A model generated the notes under the pieces. That model was not told where the DNA came from. It ran no database searches and saw only the letters and a program-made list of their open reading frames with translations. 64,000 nt of DNA from GCA-016700035 sp964646575 (GTDB taxonomy: Bacteria > Patescibacteriota > Saccharimonadia > CAILAD01 > GCA-016700035): the NCBI GenBank assembly GCA_964646575.1, contig CAZYFT010000001.1:29529-93528 (forward strand), given 5' to 3'. Positions 1-8,051 of this stretch are shown piece after piece. The first letter of the stretch is position 1; every line of letters begins with the position of its first letter. The position numbers and the translations under genes were made by a program.

Positions 1-112
1 CGGCTTCATGGGCCTTGCGGTAAGAGGCACGACGAGTATGCCCCATACCTTTGGTCATCTTGAGGATTTTTTTATGTCGACGACGGGCGGTTACAGAACG
101 TTTGACGCGCAT
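1..112 (-). CDS. rplT: 50S ribosomal protein L20 (N-terminal part, runs off the window)
   Basis: L20 binds 23S rRNA early in large-subunit assembly and in many bacteria represses its own operon. The visible 37 codons on the minus strand read MRVKRSVTARRRHKKILKMT and continue with a K-G-x-x-x-x-R-R-x-x-Y segment, the basic L20 N terminus. The start codon ATG (112-110) shares one base with the rpmI stop codon (TAATG), so translation is probably coupled to L35. The rest of the gene lies outside the window. The order infC-rpmI-rplT is the conserved IF3-L35-L20 arrangement. Confidence 0.95.
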   Translation of the reverse strand, partial: MRVKRSVTARRRHKKILKMTKGMGHTRRASYRKAHEA

Positions 113-309
113 TATTTGGCTCCCAGCATTTTCTTAATTGCTTTTACATTTGCTGCTTCAACAGCATGCTCCTTCGAGTACATGCGTTTACGTGCTCCGC
201 TCTTCGCAATCAGCTTGTGGGTACGATAGGCGCGACGACGAAGTAGAGTACCTTTAGCGGTAATCTTAAAGCGCTTTGCAGCGGTCTTGCGGGTCTTAAC
301 TTTTGGCAT
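112..309 (-). CDS. rpmI: 50S ribosomal protein L35
   Basis: Small basic protein of the large ribosomal subunit, 65 residues, the usual family length. It starts MPKVKTRKTAAKRFK, the L35 signature, and is rich in Lys and Arg throughout. Its start overlaps the end of infC by 14 bases and its stop overlaps the start of rplT by one base, so the three genes form one tightly coupled unit. I see nothing atypical in it. Confidence 0.97.
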   Translation of the reverse strand: MPKVKTRKTAAKRFKITAKGTLLRRRAYRTHKLIAKSGARKRMYSKEHAVEAANVKAIKKMLGAK

Positions 310-820
310 CTTTTTTCCTTGCTAATACTGTCGACATTTCTCGTCCGCTTAGAGCGATTGGCTGCTCAACGGTAGCTTCGTCCGTAAGCTGCTCTACAAA
401 GCGCTCGAGAACACCGCGACCCAGATCCGGGTGAGTGATCTCGCGACCACGAAAGCGTAGGTTAATCCTTACCTTATGGCCTTGATTGAGAAATTTGCGG
501 GCTGCCTTTACCTTAGTTTCGATATCATGCGTATCGGTCTTGAGGCCAAGGCGCACCTGCTTGATGTCGGCTTGTTTCTGATTGCGTCGACTTTTTTGCA
601 GGTGTTTATCCTGCTCGTAACGATACTTACCCCAGTCGATGACGCGAACGACGGGTGGAGTTGACTGAGGAGCAACCTCAACTAGGTCGAGGCCAGCGTT
701 TTCGGCTTCCTGGAGAGCTTTCTCGAGGGAGACGACTCCGAGCTGTTCGGATTCCGCACCAATCAGACGCACCTCACGGGCTGTTATCTGGCGGTTGATG
801 CGAATGCGCTTCTTATTAAT
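296..820 (-). CDS. infC: Translation initiation factor IF-3, probable AUU start codon
   Basis: IF3 binds the 30S subunit and checks start-codon/initiator-tRNA pairing. Family blocks are clear: RINRQITAREVRLIG at the N terminus, the LDLVEVAP and WGKYRYEQ region, a Lys-rich linker, and a C-terminal domain with VRINLRFRGREITH. The frame is open up to a TTG at 880 that overlaps the upstream TGA. I prefer ATT at 820-818 as start: it gives 174 residues, close to the usual 170-180, puts the start just before the first conserved residues, and has AGGAG (835-831) ten bases upstream. An AUU start is the known basis of IF3 autoregulation in Escherichia coli. If the TTG is used, about 20 unconserved residues are added. 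Identity is certain, the start is inference. Confidence 0.93.
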   Translation of the reverse strand: MNKKRIRINRQITAREVRLIGAESEQLGVVSLEKALQEAENAGLDLVEVAPQSTPPVVRVIDWGKYRYEQDKHLQKSRRNQKQADIKQVRLGLKTDTHDIETKVKAARKFLNQGHKVRINLRFRGREITHPDLGRGVLERFVEQLTDEATVEQPIALSGREMSTVLARKKDAKS

Positions 821-876
821 GCTTTCAGTACTCCTGTTCGTTTGTAGCACCATCATACCACTGAACTCCGAGAAAA

Positions 877-1716
877 TCAATATTTTAAGATGTCGTTTTT
901 CTCGGTAATCATCTTGATTGAGAATTTAGCGGGCTCTACGCGGAATTTTTCAGGCAAATTTTTAGAAAAAGCTTCGCTTATGAAGTGATGAGGAGTCTGA
1001 ACATCCATTCTTGAAGCCTGTATATGAAATACATCCTCCGTAGTTTTTTGAACAGTTCTTGTTTTCAATTTATTCTCCAAGAGATTTGTGTCTTTCTCCT
1101 GGAGTTTAGTGGCGTGAATAGTGTGTCTTTTCTCGGCTGTAACTGTAATAACATGCTGTTCTCGACTAGTAATATCTTCGTGAACACTGATTGTTACGAG
1201 TTCAACCGGAGCGTTAATGCGTAGTTCGCTCCCATTTGGGGTATAAACGAGAAAGCGGCTAGGAGCTTCAGTGGGGGTATCATTTTTGATGCGCAAAGTA
1301 TGGGTAAACCAAATAGTATCTGAGCAGACAAAGGCCTTTTGCTCAGTGATTTTGCGGGCGGCGATAGCCTGTATGGATCGCTTGAGGCCACGCTCCATGT
1401 ACGGAGCGATACGCCAGGTGAGGGCTAGCTTTTCTGGAGGAGAGATGTGAGCAAAAATTGGTGTCCCACTTTGGTGAGCATGCGACAGACGGCAGGATTC
1501 TGAAATAATGGTATCGAGCCAAGAAAATCCTCCTAGTGCGATGATCGTATTTGGGTTTTTTGACAGGGCTTGCTCTAATTTTTGAGGAAGCTCTTTTTTG
1601 TTTGGCGGCTGAATGATGTCAACTTGCAGGCGAGCCTCAAGGGCAAGCTTTTGCAAGGACTGCACTAATTTTTGGGTGTCAAACGGTAGATCTGGCTCTA
1701 TGAAGAGGCTATTCAT
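877..1716 (-). CDS. Hypothetical protein, possible degenerate lipid-kinase (DAGK/YegS-like) fold
   Basis: 279 residues, predicted cytosolic, with no membrane segment. I do not recognise it firmly. Around residues 58-72 an ALGG-F-S-W-L-D-T-I-I pattern resembles the nucleotide-binding GGDGT-N-E loop of diacylglycerol/sphingosine kinase-type enzymes. A beta-rich C-terminal half with a segment like SRFLVYTPNGSELRINAP fits the second domain of that fold. The canonical GGDGT is not present, so catalysis is doubtful. It overlaps the bactofilin gene upstream by four bases and the alternative TTG start of infC downstream by four bases, so it is co-transcribed with both. The fold assignment is weak inference. 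Confidence 0.45.
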   Translation of the reverse strand: MNSLFIEPDLPFDTQKLVQSLQKLALEARLQVDIIQPPNKKELPQKLEQALSKNPNTIIALGGFSWLDTIISESCRLSHAHQSGTPIFAHISPPEKLALTWRIAPYMERGLKRSIQAIAARKITEQKAFVCSDTIWFTHTLRIKNDTPTEAPSRFLVYTPNGSELRINAPVELVTISVHEDITSREQHVITVTAEKRHTIHATKLQEKDTNLLENKLKTRTVQKTTEDVFHIQASRMDVQTPHHFISEAFSKNLPEKFRVEPAKFSIKMITEKNDILKY

Positions 1717-2084
1717 GCAGTGGGCTCTCTCTTACTGTTTGGCCGTTTTAGGCGTGCATCGATTTCTGATCCAGCATCTATACTGACACGGGGTGTAAGC
1801 AACACGCCCCGTACTTTTGCTGATTTTTTTACAACAATAGAGTCTCTTCCGGTTACTTCTCCATCTACTACGCCCAACAGGGTGACGTTGCGTGCCTCAA
1901 TTGAGCCGTTAAGCTTTCCATTTTCGCTAATCTCGCAAAAACCATTCGTGGTTATCTCGCCGGTGTACTCGCCATCTATAACAATGTCTTCTTGTTCTTG
2001 AATTTTACCTTCTATCTTAGCGAGGGCAGAGAAGTAGAAGCCGGCGGTTTGCCGGTAGTCGAACGGCGATCTTTTAGCTGGCAT
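1713..2084 (-). CDS. Bactofilin-like polymer-forming cytoskeletal protein
   Basis: Bactofilins polymerise without nucleotide through a right-handed beta-helix and act as scaffolds for envelope or shape factors. Periodic strands with IDGEYTGEITTNG, KLNGSIEARNVTLLG and VDGEVTGRDSIVV match the bactofilin core (DUF583/PF04519). I place the start at ATG 2084 (sequence MPAKRSPFDYRQTAG). The open frame runs back to 2246, but that stretch lies inside the next gene's coding region and looks like its shadow. With this start the protein has 123 residues, a normal bactofilin size, and overlaps the upstream gene by 11 bases. Family confident, start moderately so. Confidence 0.85.
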   Translation of the reverse strand: MPAKRSPFDYRQTAGFYFSALAKIEGKIQEQEDIVIDGEYTGEITTNGFCEISENGKLNGSIEARNVTLLGVVDGEVTGRDSIVVKKSAKVRGVLLTPRVSIDAGSEIDARLKRPNSKREPTA

Positions 2085-2568
2085 GTAGTTCGCGTGGATT
2101 TTGCTTATTGGCCTTAGCAAGGGCGGCAGCCTCTTCTTCTGATAAATTGTGGGAGCTATGTCCGTGCTGAATTTGTTTGGCATACACTCGAGTGCCGGTT
2201 CGGGCATGGATACTTGATAGTACGTAGCCGTTTCCGCGGGCATCAATAATTGCTAGGCAGAAGCTTTGATCTCCACCGGTGTCATTAAATGGATTAAAGC
2301 GTACGAAGCCGAGGCGTGTACCAGCTTTTTCGGCTAGAATAGTTGTTTCTTTCAGGGAATGTTGGAGGTTTTCAATATCTTTTGTTTGTTGTTGGATCTG
2401 GCTAGCGTATTGATTGAGGGCACGCATTACCGGTTGGGGTTGGGCATTGTTAAAGAAAATGCCAAACTCCTTCTCGATTTTGAGTAATTTATAGATGAGC
2501 CAGCCACAGATGCTAGCTAACGCCACCACACACACAATCAAAAAGATATCCAATTCATTCCCCTTCAA
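2074..2568 (-). CDS. DUF4446 family membrane-anchored protein
   Basis: 164 residues with one N-terminal membrane helix (about residues 7-28), a Gln-rich coiled stretch (about 45-75), then a compact domain with VRFNPFNDTGGDQSFCLAI and the later SSIHARTGTRVYAK block. These are hallmarks of the DUF4446 family, whose function is unknown. The domain should be cytosolic if the helix is a signal anchor with its N terminus outside. It is the first gene of the minus-strand run leading to the bactofilin and infC operon. In other genomes DUF4446 genes sit near chromosome-partition or cell-envelope genes, but nothing here proves such a role. Confidence 0.85.
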   Translation of the reverse strand: MKGNELDIFLIVCVVALASICGWLIYKLLKIEKEFGIFFNNAQPQPVMRALNQYASQIQQQTKDIENLQHSLKETTILAEKAGTRLGFVRFNPFNDTGGDQSFCLAIIDARGNGYVLSSIHARTGTRVYAKQIQHGHSSHNLSEEEAAALAKANKQNPRELHAS

Positions 2569-2660
2569 ACTTTATACTCATTATAGTCCTTCAGATAAAA
2601 GCTTGGCAAGATAAGGAGGAGACCGTAGAATAAAGGGAAATAGTGCAGAAGGAGGCTCGC

Positions 2661-2990
2661 GTGGCACGCAAAAAACAACATTTACGATATCAGGCCAAAA
2701 AAGGCCGGATGCATACTGTGGCCTCGGCCGACGAAGTCTCAACTCCTGCTGCAGCGTCTCAAGTTGAGACTGAAAAAAGAGATAGCGTTGATAAAAAAAC
2801 AATCACTAAAGAGCAAAAACAAGAGTTTACTAAGTTGCCAGAGAGTGAAACTCAGTTTGTTCGCAGGGAGATAATCTATATCGGCTTTATCGCATTGGTA
2901 CTGCTTGCTTTTTACTTAGTGATCTTTCTTGTATTCCGCTTTACAGCTGTGGATGAGTGGCTCAGTGGACTTATTCAGCTAAAAAACTAG
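2661..2990 (+). CDS. Small single-span membrane protein, unknown function
   Basis: I choose the GTG at 2661 because AAGGAGG (2649-2655) sits five bases upstream; an ATG-like start further upstream would destroy this spacing. The product has about 109 residues: a basic N-terminal stretch (ARKKQHLRYQAKKGR), an acidic and Lys-rich linker, and one membrane helix near residues 74-97 (IYIGFIALVLLAFYLVIFL). It runs divergently from the DUF4446 gene, and its 3' end overlaps the 3' end of convergent comM by 20 bases. No family recognised. Similar short basic/one-helix proteins are frequent in reduced genomes. Confidence 0.6.
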   Translation: MARKKQHLRYQAKKGRMHTVASADEVSTPAAASQVETEKRDSVDKKTITKEQKQEFTKLPESETQFVRREIIYIGFIALVLLAFYLVIFLVFRFTAVDEWLSGLIQLKN

Positions 2991-4518
2991 CTGTTTGAGA
3001 GAGGCTTTTTCGAGTGAGCCCATTCCTAAACTGAAGAGCCTCAGAGAGGTGCACTGCTTCAATTTTTGATGATCTTTCTAAATCAGCAATGGTTCGGCTA
3101 ATTTTTAAGACGCGAGCTGCGCCTCTTTGTGATATGTGTTGTCTGCGCAGGGCATCCTCTAGAAGATTTTGCGCATCGCTAGAGGCGCCACAAAAAGTAG
3201 TAAGTTCATGAGAGGGGATTTCACTATTTGTTGTTATTTGATGCATCTTAAAGCGGTGTGCCTGCAAGTCTCTAGCAAGCTCTACCCGTTTGAGGATCGC
3301 GTTAGATGATGTAGCTTCTGAGGCGGTCTCGAATGGACTTGTAATGGACGGTTCAGTAATGGAGCAATGCATATCAAAGCGATCTAGGAGTGGTCCGGAG
3401 ATTCTGGCTTGGTAGCGGTTTATGGTGGCGGTGCTGCATGCACAAGCTTGTTTCGCGGACCCGGCGTATCCACATGGACACGGGTTCATCGCGGCAATGA
3501 GTATGAATTTAGCCGGATAGGTGAGGGCGTTTTGCGCGCGAGAAATATGTACTTCTCCATCCTCAATCGGTTGACGGAGTGCTTCTAATACCGATCGACG
3601 AAATTCTGGCAGCTCATCCAGGAATAGTACTCCACGGTGCGCCAAGGTTACTTCTCCGGGCTTTGGTATTTGCCCGCCACCTACGAGTGCAACGTCGCTA
3701 GAAGTGTGGTGGGGTGACCGGATGGGTCTTGATTGAAGGTGCTGGGCACTGGGGTTATGGATGCCGTGGAGGTAGGCTACTTCGGTAAGCTCGTCTGTAT
3801 CAAGTTCTGGGAGAATTGTAGGAAAAGCATGAGCTAGGAGGGTTTTACCGCTGCCGGGCGGGCCAATAAATAGCACATTGTGGCCACCAGCGGCAGCGAT
3901 TTCTAGCGCTCGCTTAGGCACTTCCAGGCCTTTTATCGATGAAAAATTAACTAATGATGTTTTTTTATCAACATTTTGTGTTGGTTCAGGATTGTCTGGG
4001 CATGGGGCTTCATCGATAAGCCAGCGATACAGTTCCCGGAGATTTTTTATGCGAACCACTGTCGCTTGCGTTTTGATTGATTCTGGAATGGGCGGGGCAT
4101 CACACGCAATAATGAGAGTTTTGCATGCTACTTGTTGAGCTGAAATAACACTGGCCGCACTATCACGAGCTGGCCTCAGAGATCCATCTAATGAGAGCTC
4201 CGCAGAAAACAATATATCTTCGGGCTGTGGTGGTATTTGCTTTGATGCAATCAAGATACCAACTGCCATTGCGAGTTCAAAGCCAGTTCCGTACTTAGCA
4301 GTGTCGGCAGGTGCAAGGTTGAGAACGATTTTACGCATAGGAAATTCTAGCCCGCTATTACGTATGGCGCTTCGTAATCTTTCACGTGACTCCTCGACAC
4401 TTTTTGTGGGTAGGCCGACAAGTGATATTCCGGGCAGACCGGCAAAAATATCGGTTTCAATGGTGATGCGGTGGGGTCGCGCACCATAGTGGGTGATGGC
4501 ATGTGTGCGAGCAAGCAT
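2971..4518 (-). CDS. comM: ComM/YifB-family Mg-chelatase-like AAA+ ATPase
   Basis: 515 residues, full length. The N-terminal subdomain has the ComM pattern (ITIETDIFAGLPGISLVGLP) with a Lon-like fold, followed by a Walker A motif GPPGSGKT, Walker B LFLDELPEF, sensor region LIAAMNPCPCGY with paired cysteines, and the C-terminal Mg-chelatase lid. In naturally competent bacteria ComM is a hexameric helicase promoting branch migration of incoming DNA during transformation. A DNA-uptake role would suit an organism that scavenges nucleic acids, but no other competence gene is in the window. Convergent with the small membrane protein gene. Confidence 0.92.
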   Translation of the reverse strand: MLARTHAITHYGARPHRITIETDIFAGLPGISLVGLPTKSVEESRERLRSAIRNSGLEFPMRKIVLNLAPADTAKYGTGFELAMAVGILIASKQIPPQPEDILFSAELSLDGSLRPARDSAASVISAQQVACKTLIIACDAPPIPESIKTQATVVRIKNLRELYRWLIDEAPCPDNPEPTQNVDKKTSLVNFSSIKGLEVPKRALEIAAAGGHNVLFIGPPGSGKTLLAHAFPTILPELDTDELTEVAYLHGIHNPSAQHLQSRPIRSPHHTSSDVALVGGGQIPKPGEVTLAHRGVLFLDELPEFRRSVLEALRQPIEDGEVHISRAQNALTYPAKFILIAAMNPCPCGYAGSAKQACACSTATINRYQARISGPLLDRFDMHCSITEPSITSPFETASEATSSNAILKRVELARDLQAHRFKMHQITTNSEIPSHELTTFCGASSDAQNLLEDALRRQHISQRGAARVLKISRTIADLERSSKIEAVHLSEALQFRNGLTRKSLSQTASFLAE

Positions 4519-4582
4519 AGCTGTGTTCCTGGTTAATTACGAACACTATACCGAACAAAAAACTACACCACAAGCTTGAGAA

Positions 4583-5644
4583 CTATACGCTTGAGCGGTA
4601 CCATTCTGCAGCTGCTTCTGGGGGGATGGTGTTGATAATTATCCCGGTCGAAACTTCTAAGCCACCCCATGGAGAGACTACATTACGCCCCTTAAACTTA
4701 AAAGCTAGGCGCTGGTGGCTCACAAGCCCCTCTTCGATTGAAAGATTAAAATTAATGCTGTTGCTATTAAGCTTTTCAGCAATCTGTTTAACAAGGGGTG
4801 CTAAAGAAGCAATCTCGTGACCCTCAAGATCGCTCATATGGACTTTACTCAGTTTGGGCAGAATCCAGGCTTCCATTTGCCACTGTGGCGCATAGGGAGC
4901 AAATGAGATCCATTCCTGATTCTCGGCGATTATGCGTAAGTTTTCACGTTTTTCAAAGTGGATGATATCGTCATACGGGTCGCGGCTGTTTTCGAGAACG
5001 AATTGCTGTATAGCGTGGGCTTCAGCACGCAAGCGAGGAGGCTCAAAAGGGAGCGCAAAAATTTGTGAGTGGGCATGGGCTAGTGAAGCGCCGGCTTCAA
5101 AGCCATCATTGCGAAAGATGCTGACGTAACGGATATGTGGCATGTCATGTAGGGCCTGTGATCGGGCCCGATAGGTAAGAAGTATTTTTTCAACTTGTTC
5201 CACTGGTAGTTCGCCAAATGCAGTGTTGCGTAGTGGTGTATCAATCACGATTTCCTGAGCACCGTACGCGTCTGGGTTGTCGACGGTGAGGGCCGGGAAT
5301 TTGTTTGCCACCACTTTAACTGCCCAGCCGTCCGCTTTGTCATTTGGTAGAGTGTAAACTTCTTCTTGCAGATCGAGACGGGGTGAGCTTGATGTTTCGA
5401 CGAGTGGATGGTCGCTAGTGGCTGCATCGTACGGTCGGCCGGCACGTTTAGGGGCGATGAGGACATAGTAGTCATGAATATAGTCACGACGTACCTCGGT
5501 TTTCATGCCCTCCGTATTCAGATTGAGTCGATTATGATGAGTGTCATCTGGTTTTTGCGGAACCGCAGATAAAGGGGCGCCAGTTTCCTGATGCCCCCCT
5601 GAATGTTCTGTACTGTTAAATGGCTGTGGTATGAATTCATCCAT
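4583..5644 (-). CDS. Galactose-1-phosphate uridylyltransferase-like HIT-superfamily enzyme
   Basis: 353 residues. After an unconserved Pro/His-rich N-terminal stretch (about 46 residues; an internal ATG at 5506 is an alternative start), the protein shows RRDYIHDYYVLIAPKRAGRP and the nucleotide-binding GFEAGASLAHAHSQI segment. Its H-A-H-S-Q is the HxHxQ catalytic triad whose second His forms the uridylyl intermediate in GalT. Two HIT-like halves are visible. Cys zinc ligands of classical GalT are not obvious, so substrate could be another nucleoside monophosphate sugar (the ADP-glucose/GalT-like branch). It stands just downstream of three glycosyltransferases, consistent with nucleotide-sugar supply. 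AAGGG lies four bases before ATG 5644. Confidence 0.8.
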   Translation of the reverse strand: MDEFIPQPFNSTEHSGGHQETGAPLSAVPQKPDDTHHNRLNLNTEGMKTEVRRDYIHDYYVLIAPKRAGRPYDAATSDHPLVETSSSPRLDLQEEVYTLPNDKADGWAVKVVANKFPALTVDNPDAYGAQEIVIDTPLRNTAFGELPVEQVEKILLTYRARSQALHDMPHIRYVSIFRNDGFEAGASLAHAHSQIFALPFEPPRLRAEAHAIQQFVLENSRDPYDDIIHFEKRENLRIIAENQEWISFAPYAPQWQMEAWILPKLSKVHMSDLEGHEIASLAPLVKQIAEKLNSNSINFNLSIEEGLVSHQRLAFKFKGRNVVSPWGGLEVSTGIIINTIPPEAAAEWYRSSV

Positions 5645-5683
5645 TGCCCTTATGATACCCGAACCAGAGAAAAAACGTAAGAG

Positions 5684-6829
5684 CTATGATTTTTTGTGCT
5701 CGAGACGGCGGGCGAGGAATTCAATAATTAAGCGGGCTGCCTCCGGATTACTGAGAGTCGTAAGCCTGTCCGTGTAGCTGTCGTAGTCCTTATATATCTC
5801 ATTGAGGGCCGTTACAATTTCACTACTTTTGCGGGCAATGTGTCCTAATTTATAGCGCTCAACGAGTTCGGCGTTACCTTCTTCTTGTCCAGGTATGATC
5901 TTATTTATTACCAATGGTTTTTTTGCGGCAATACATTCCATGACAGTTGAACCGCCAGCCTTTGTAATGACAATGTCGCTGGCTTTTATGAGTTCTGGCA
6001 TGTTCTGAGTCCAGCCAATGAGGTAGCTGTGGGGTGCTGACCATAGCGCGCCGTTTCGAATTTGTTTATGCAAATCTTTGTCTCGCCCCGTAATTACTAT
6101 CAAGCTATGGTCGGGATAATTTGAGATAATTGCGGAGCTAACGCGTCGCACATAAGAAGCACGCAAGGCGGAGGCACTGAACAAAATAATTTTTCGATTA
6201 TTCGGCATTTCTATATCTGTTGGAAAAGGTTTAGCGCTTGAATTATTAGTCAAAAAACTTTCGTGTACTGGGTAGCCTAGGGCGTGAATTTTGTCGTTTT
6301 TCACCCCAAGGGTATGTAGGCTAGATGCCGTTGGTTCATTGGAGACTATGTAGAAGTCGCTGTCTGGAATAACCCAAGATGAATGTACGGAAATTGAGTC
6401 GGTGATTAGTGTTGCAAATTCAACATCCGGAAAATTCTTCTTAGAAATTTGCAAAGCGAGATATTGCCAAATTGGATAATTAGAAATAATGAGATCTGGG
6501 TGTTGTGAGGCTAGGAGCTTTTTGAGGTGGCCTTGTCTTAAAGGAAAACTCAAGAGATTGGCAAGACGTATAGGGGTGTGGGTTATATCTGTTGAGACAT
6601 ACATCCATTTATAAAGAGCGGGTAGGTGTTTTGTATTGATCTCATACATTTTTTTTGAAGTCTTGTTAAAGAGTTTTCCGATTTCTTCTGAGAAATCGAT
6701 AATTTTTACATCAATATTATGTTCAGGATGGTTTTGAGCGGCACTTTCTAGGGCACGGGCGGTTGCCATGTGTCCCTGTCCAAAAGAAGAAGACAGAATT
6801 AATATTGTTTTTTTTACACTATTAGCCAT
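5684..6829 (-). CDS. MGDG-synthase/UgtP-type processive glycosyltransferase (GT28 family)
   Basis: 381 residues. The N-terminal half starts with ILILSSSFGQGHMATARAL, the G-x-G-H acceptor-side loop of monogalactosyldiacylglycerol synthase-like enzymes (PF06925). The C-terminal half holds DIVITKAGGSTVMECIAA, the nucleotide-sugar-binding motif of GT28/MurG folds. Enzymes of this type add glucose or galactose to diacylglycerol at the inner membrane face, so glycolipid synthesis is the likely job. It overlaps the next glycosyltransferase by eight bases and is the last of a three-gene run. Sugar specificity cannot be read from sequence. Confidence 0.88.
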   Translation of the reverse strand: MANSVKKTILILSSSFGQGHMATARALESAAQNHPEHNIDVKIIDFSEEIGKLFNKTSKKMYEINTKHLPALYKWMYVSTDITHTPIRLANLLSFPLRQGHLKKLLASQHPDLIISNYPIWQYLALQISKKNFPDVEFATLITDSISVHSSWVIPDSDFYIVSNEPTASSLHTLGVKNDKIHALGYPVHESFLTNNSSAKPFPTDIEMPNNRKIILFSASALRASYVRRVSSAIISNYPDHSLIVITGRDKDLHKQIRNGALWSAPHSYLIGWTQNMPELIKASDIVITKAGGSTVMECIAAKKPLVINKIIPGQEEGNAELVERYKLGHIARKSSEIVTALNEIYKDYDSYTDRLTTLSNPEAARLIIEFLARRLEHKKS

Positions 6830-8051
6830 ATTTTTTCAGCGTTCTCATGTAAATTTCTTCAAGTTTGGCTGCCTGTCTATCAATAGTAAATTCAGAAGCT
6901 TTATTGTGGGCGGCGTCCCCCATCTTTTTGCGTAATTTTGGGTCATGAGCAAGCTTGAGTAGGGCCTTGCTGAATGCTTCAGGCTTTGGCGGGGCGAGTA
7001 TACCGGATATAGCATCTTCGGCGACCAGGGAAATGTCGGGATCGGAGTAAACAAGGGGTACACGCATGTAGGCGGCCTCATTGAGCACAAGTGCTTGGGT
7101 ATCGGTCATAGATGGGAATGCAAAAATGTCGGCGTAATTATAGCGCTCCAGGGCTTCTTTTCTTGGGAGGCCCCCAGTAGTGACTACGGCGCGACTGATG
7201 CCCAGTTCGCGAACTCGAGAACGCATATGTGGGAGGTATGGGCCTGGGCCCACAACACAAAGCCGAAGAGAGTCATCTTGCCTGTAGGCAAGAGAGAAGG
7301 CCTTTAAGAGTACGTTCATATTTTTTTCTTTCGCTACTCGACCGACATAGAGTATCGTTGTAGTTTTATCATCTTTACGCTGTGTAGAATTGCCGTTACG
7401 AGGAAATTCATGAGGATTCATCCCTGTTGGGAGAATATTTATTGGTCGAGTTACCCCATAGCTTATGAGTTTGTCTTGCATCTTAGCCGAAGGAACAATA
7501 ATTTCGTCGAAGTGGTCCACGGATGCCCGAATGAGATTTTGCACCATTGTTTGGTTCCATTGCTCGAAGGAGCGCTTTGGTCGTACTCCTTGTAGGGTTT
7601 CTGGCCAGGCCTTTGGTTGCTTTACAAGTAGCGGACCGATAAGTGAGGCGGTGAGGATCCCGGCCCACATGCCACGATAGACTTTAGCGTACTCTTCGTA
7701 GTCGGTGTGGTAGCTAAAAACAGACGGAATATTTCCCTCAAACATGAGTCGCATGCCGGCAAGTCCGGTTTGCCCATTGGTATGGAAGTGGTAGAGGTCG
7801 GCGTTAAGCTCCTTAATAATTCGGCCGTATTTTGGTGTGAGAATACCGTCACGCAAGCCTTTATGCCATACACTAGGGATAGAAGGTAGGCGAATGACGT
7901 CAGGATGGTCATGTACGGGTACGTCGCTGCCAGGAGCGACTATATAGACCCTGTGACCTCGGTCGCGCAGAGCGTTGGCAAAGAGATCAATGGCGGCAGT
8001 AACCCCGTTGAGTGACGGGGTATAAAAATCCGTAAAGAATACTATCTTCAT
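6822..8051 (-). CDS. GT4 glycosyltransferase (PimB/MgtA-like)
   Basis: 409 residues, GT-B fold. The N terminus MKIVFFTDFYTPSLNGVTAA carries the Gly-Val-Thr acceptor loop of lipid-modifying GT4 enzymes such as alpha-glucosyl-diacylglycerol synthases and mannosyltransferases. The C-terminal domain has TILYVGRVAKEKNM and the E-x7-E type donor-binding region (SMTDTQALVLNEAAYMRVPL, with only the second Glu obvious). Overlaps its neighbours by 4 and 8 bases. Together with the GT28 enzyme downstream it could build a diglycosyl lipid or a glycolipid-anchored polymer. Substrate is inference. Confidence 0.87.
   Translation of the reverse strand: MKIVFFTDFYTPSLNGVTAAIDLFANALRDRGHRVYIVAPGSDVPVHDHPDVIRLPSIPSVWHKGLRDGILTPKYGRIIKELNADLYHFHTNGQTGLAGMRLMFEGNIPSVFSYHTDYEEYAKVYRGMWAGILTASLIGPLLVKQPKAWPETLQGVRPKRSFEQWNQTMVQNLIRASVDHFDEIIVPSAKMQDKLISYGVTRPINILPTGMNPHEFPRNGNSTQRKDDKTTTILYVGRVAKEKNMNVLLKAFSLAYRQDDSLRLCVVGPGPYLPHMRSRVRELGISRAVVTTGGLPRKEALERYNYADIFAFPSMTDTQALVLNEAAYMRVPLVYSDPDISLVAEDAISGILAPPKPEAFSKALLKLAHDPKLRKKMGDAAHNKASEFTIDRQAAKLEEIYMRTLKKYG

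Noticed and set aside
1713..2246. 177-residue bactofilin starting at 2246
   Set aside because: The extra 54 residues lie in another frame of the DUF4446 gene and look like its shadow; the ATG at 2084 gives a normal bactofilin.
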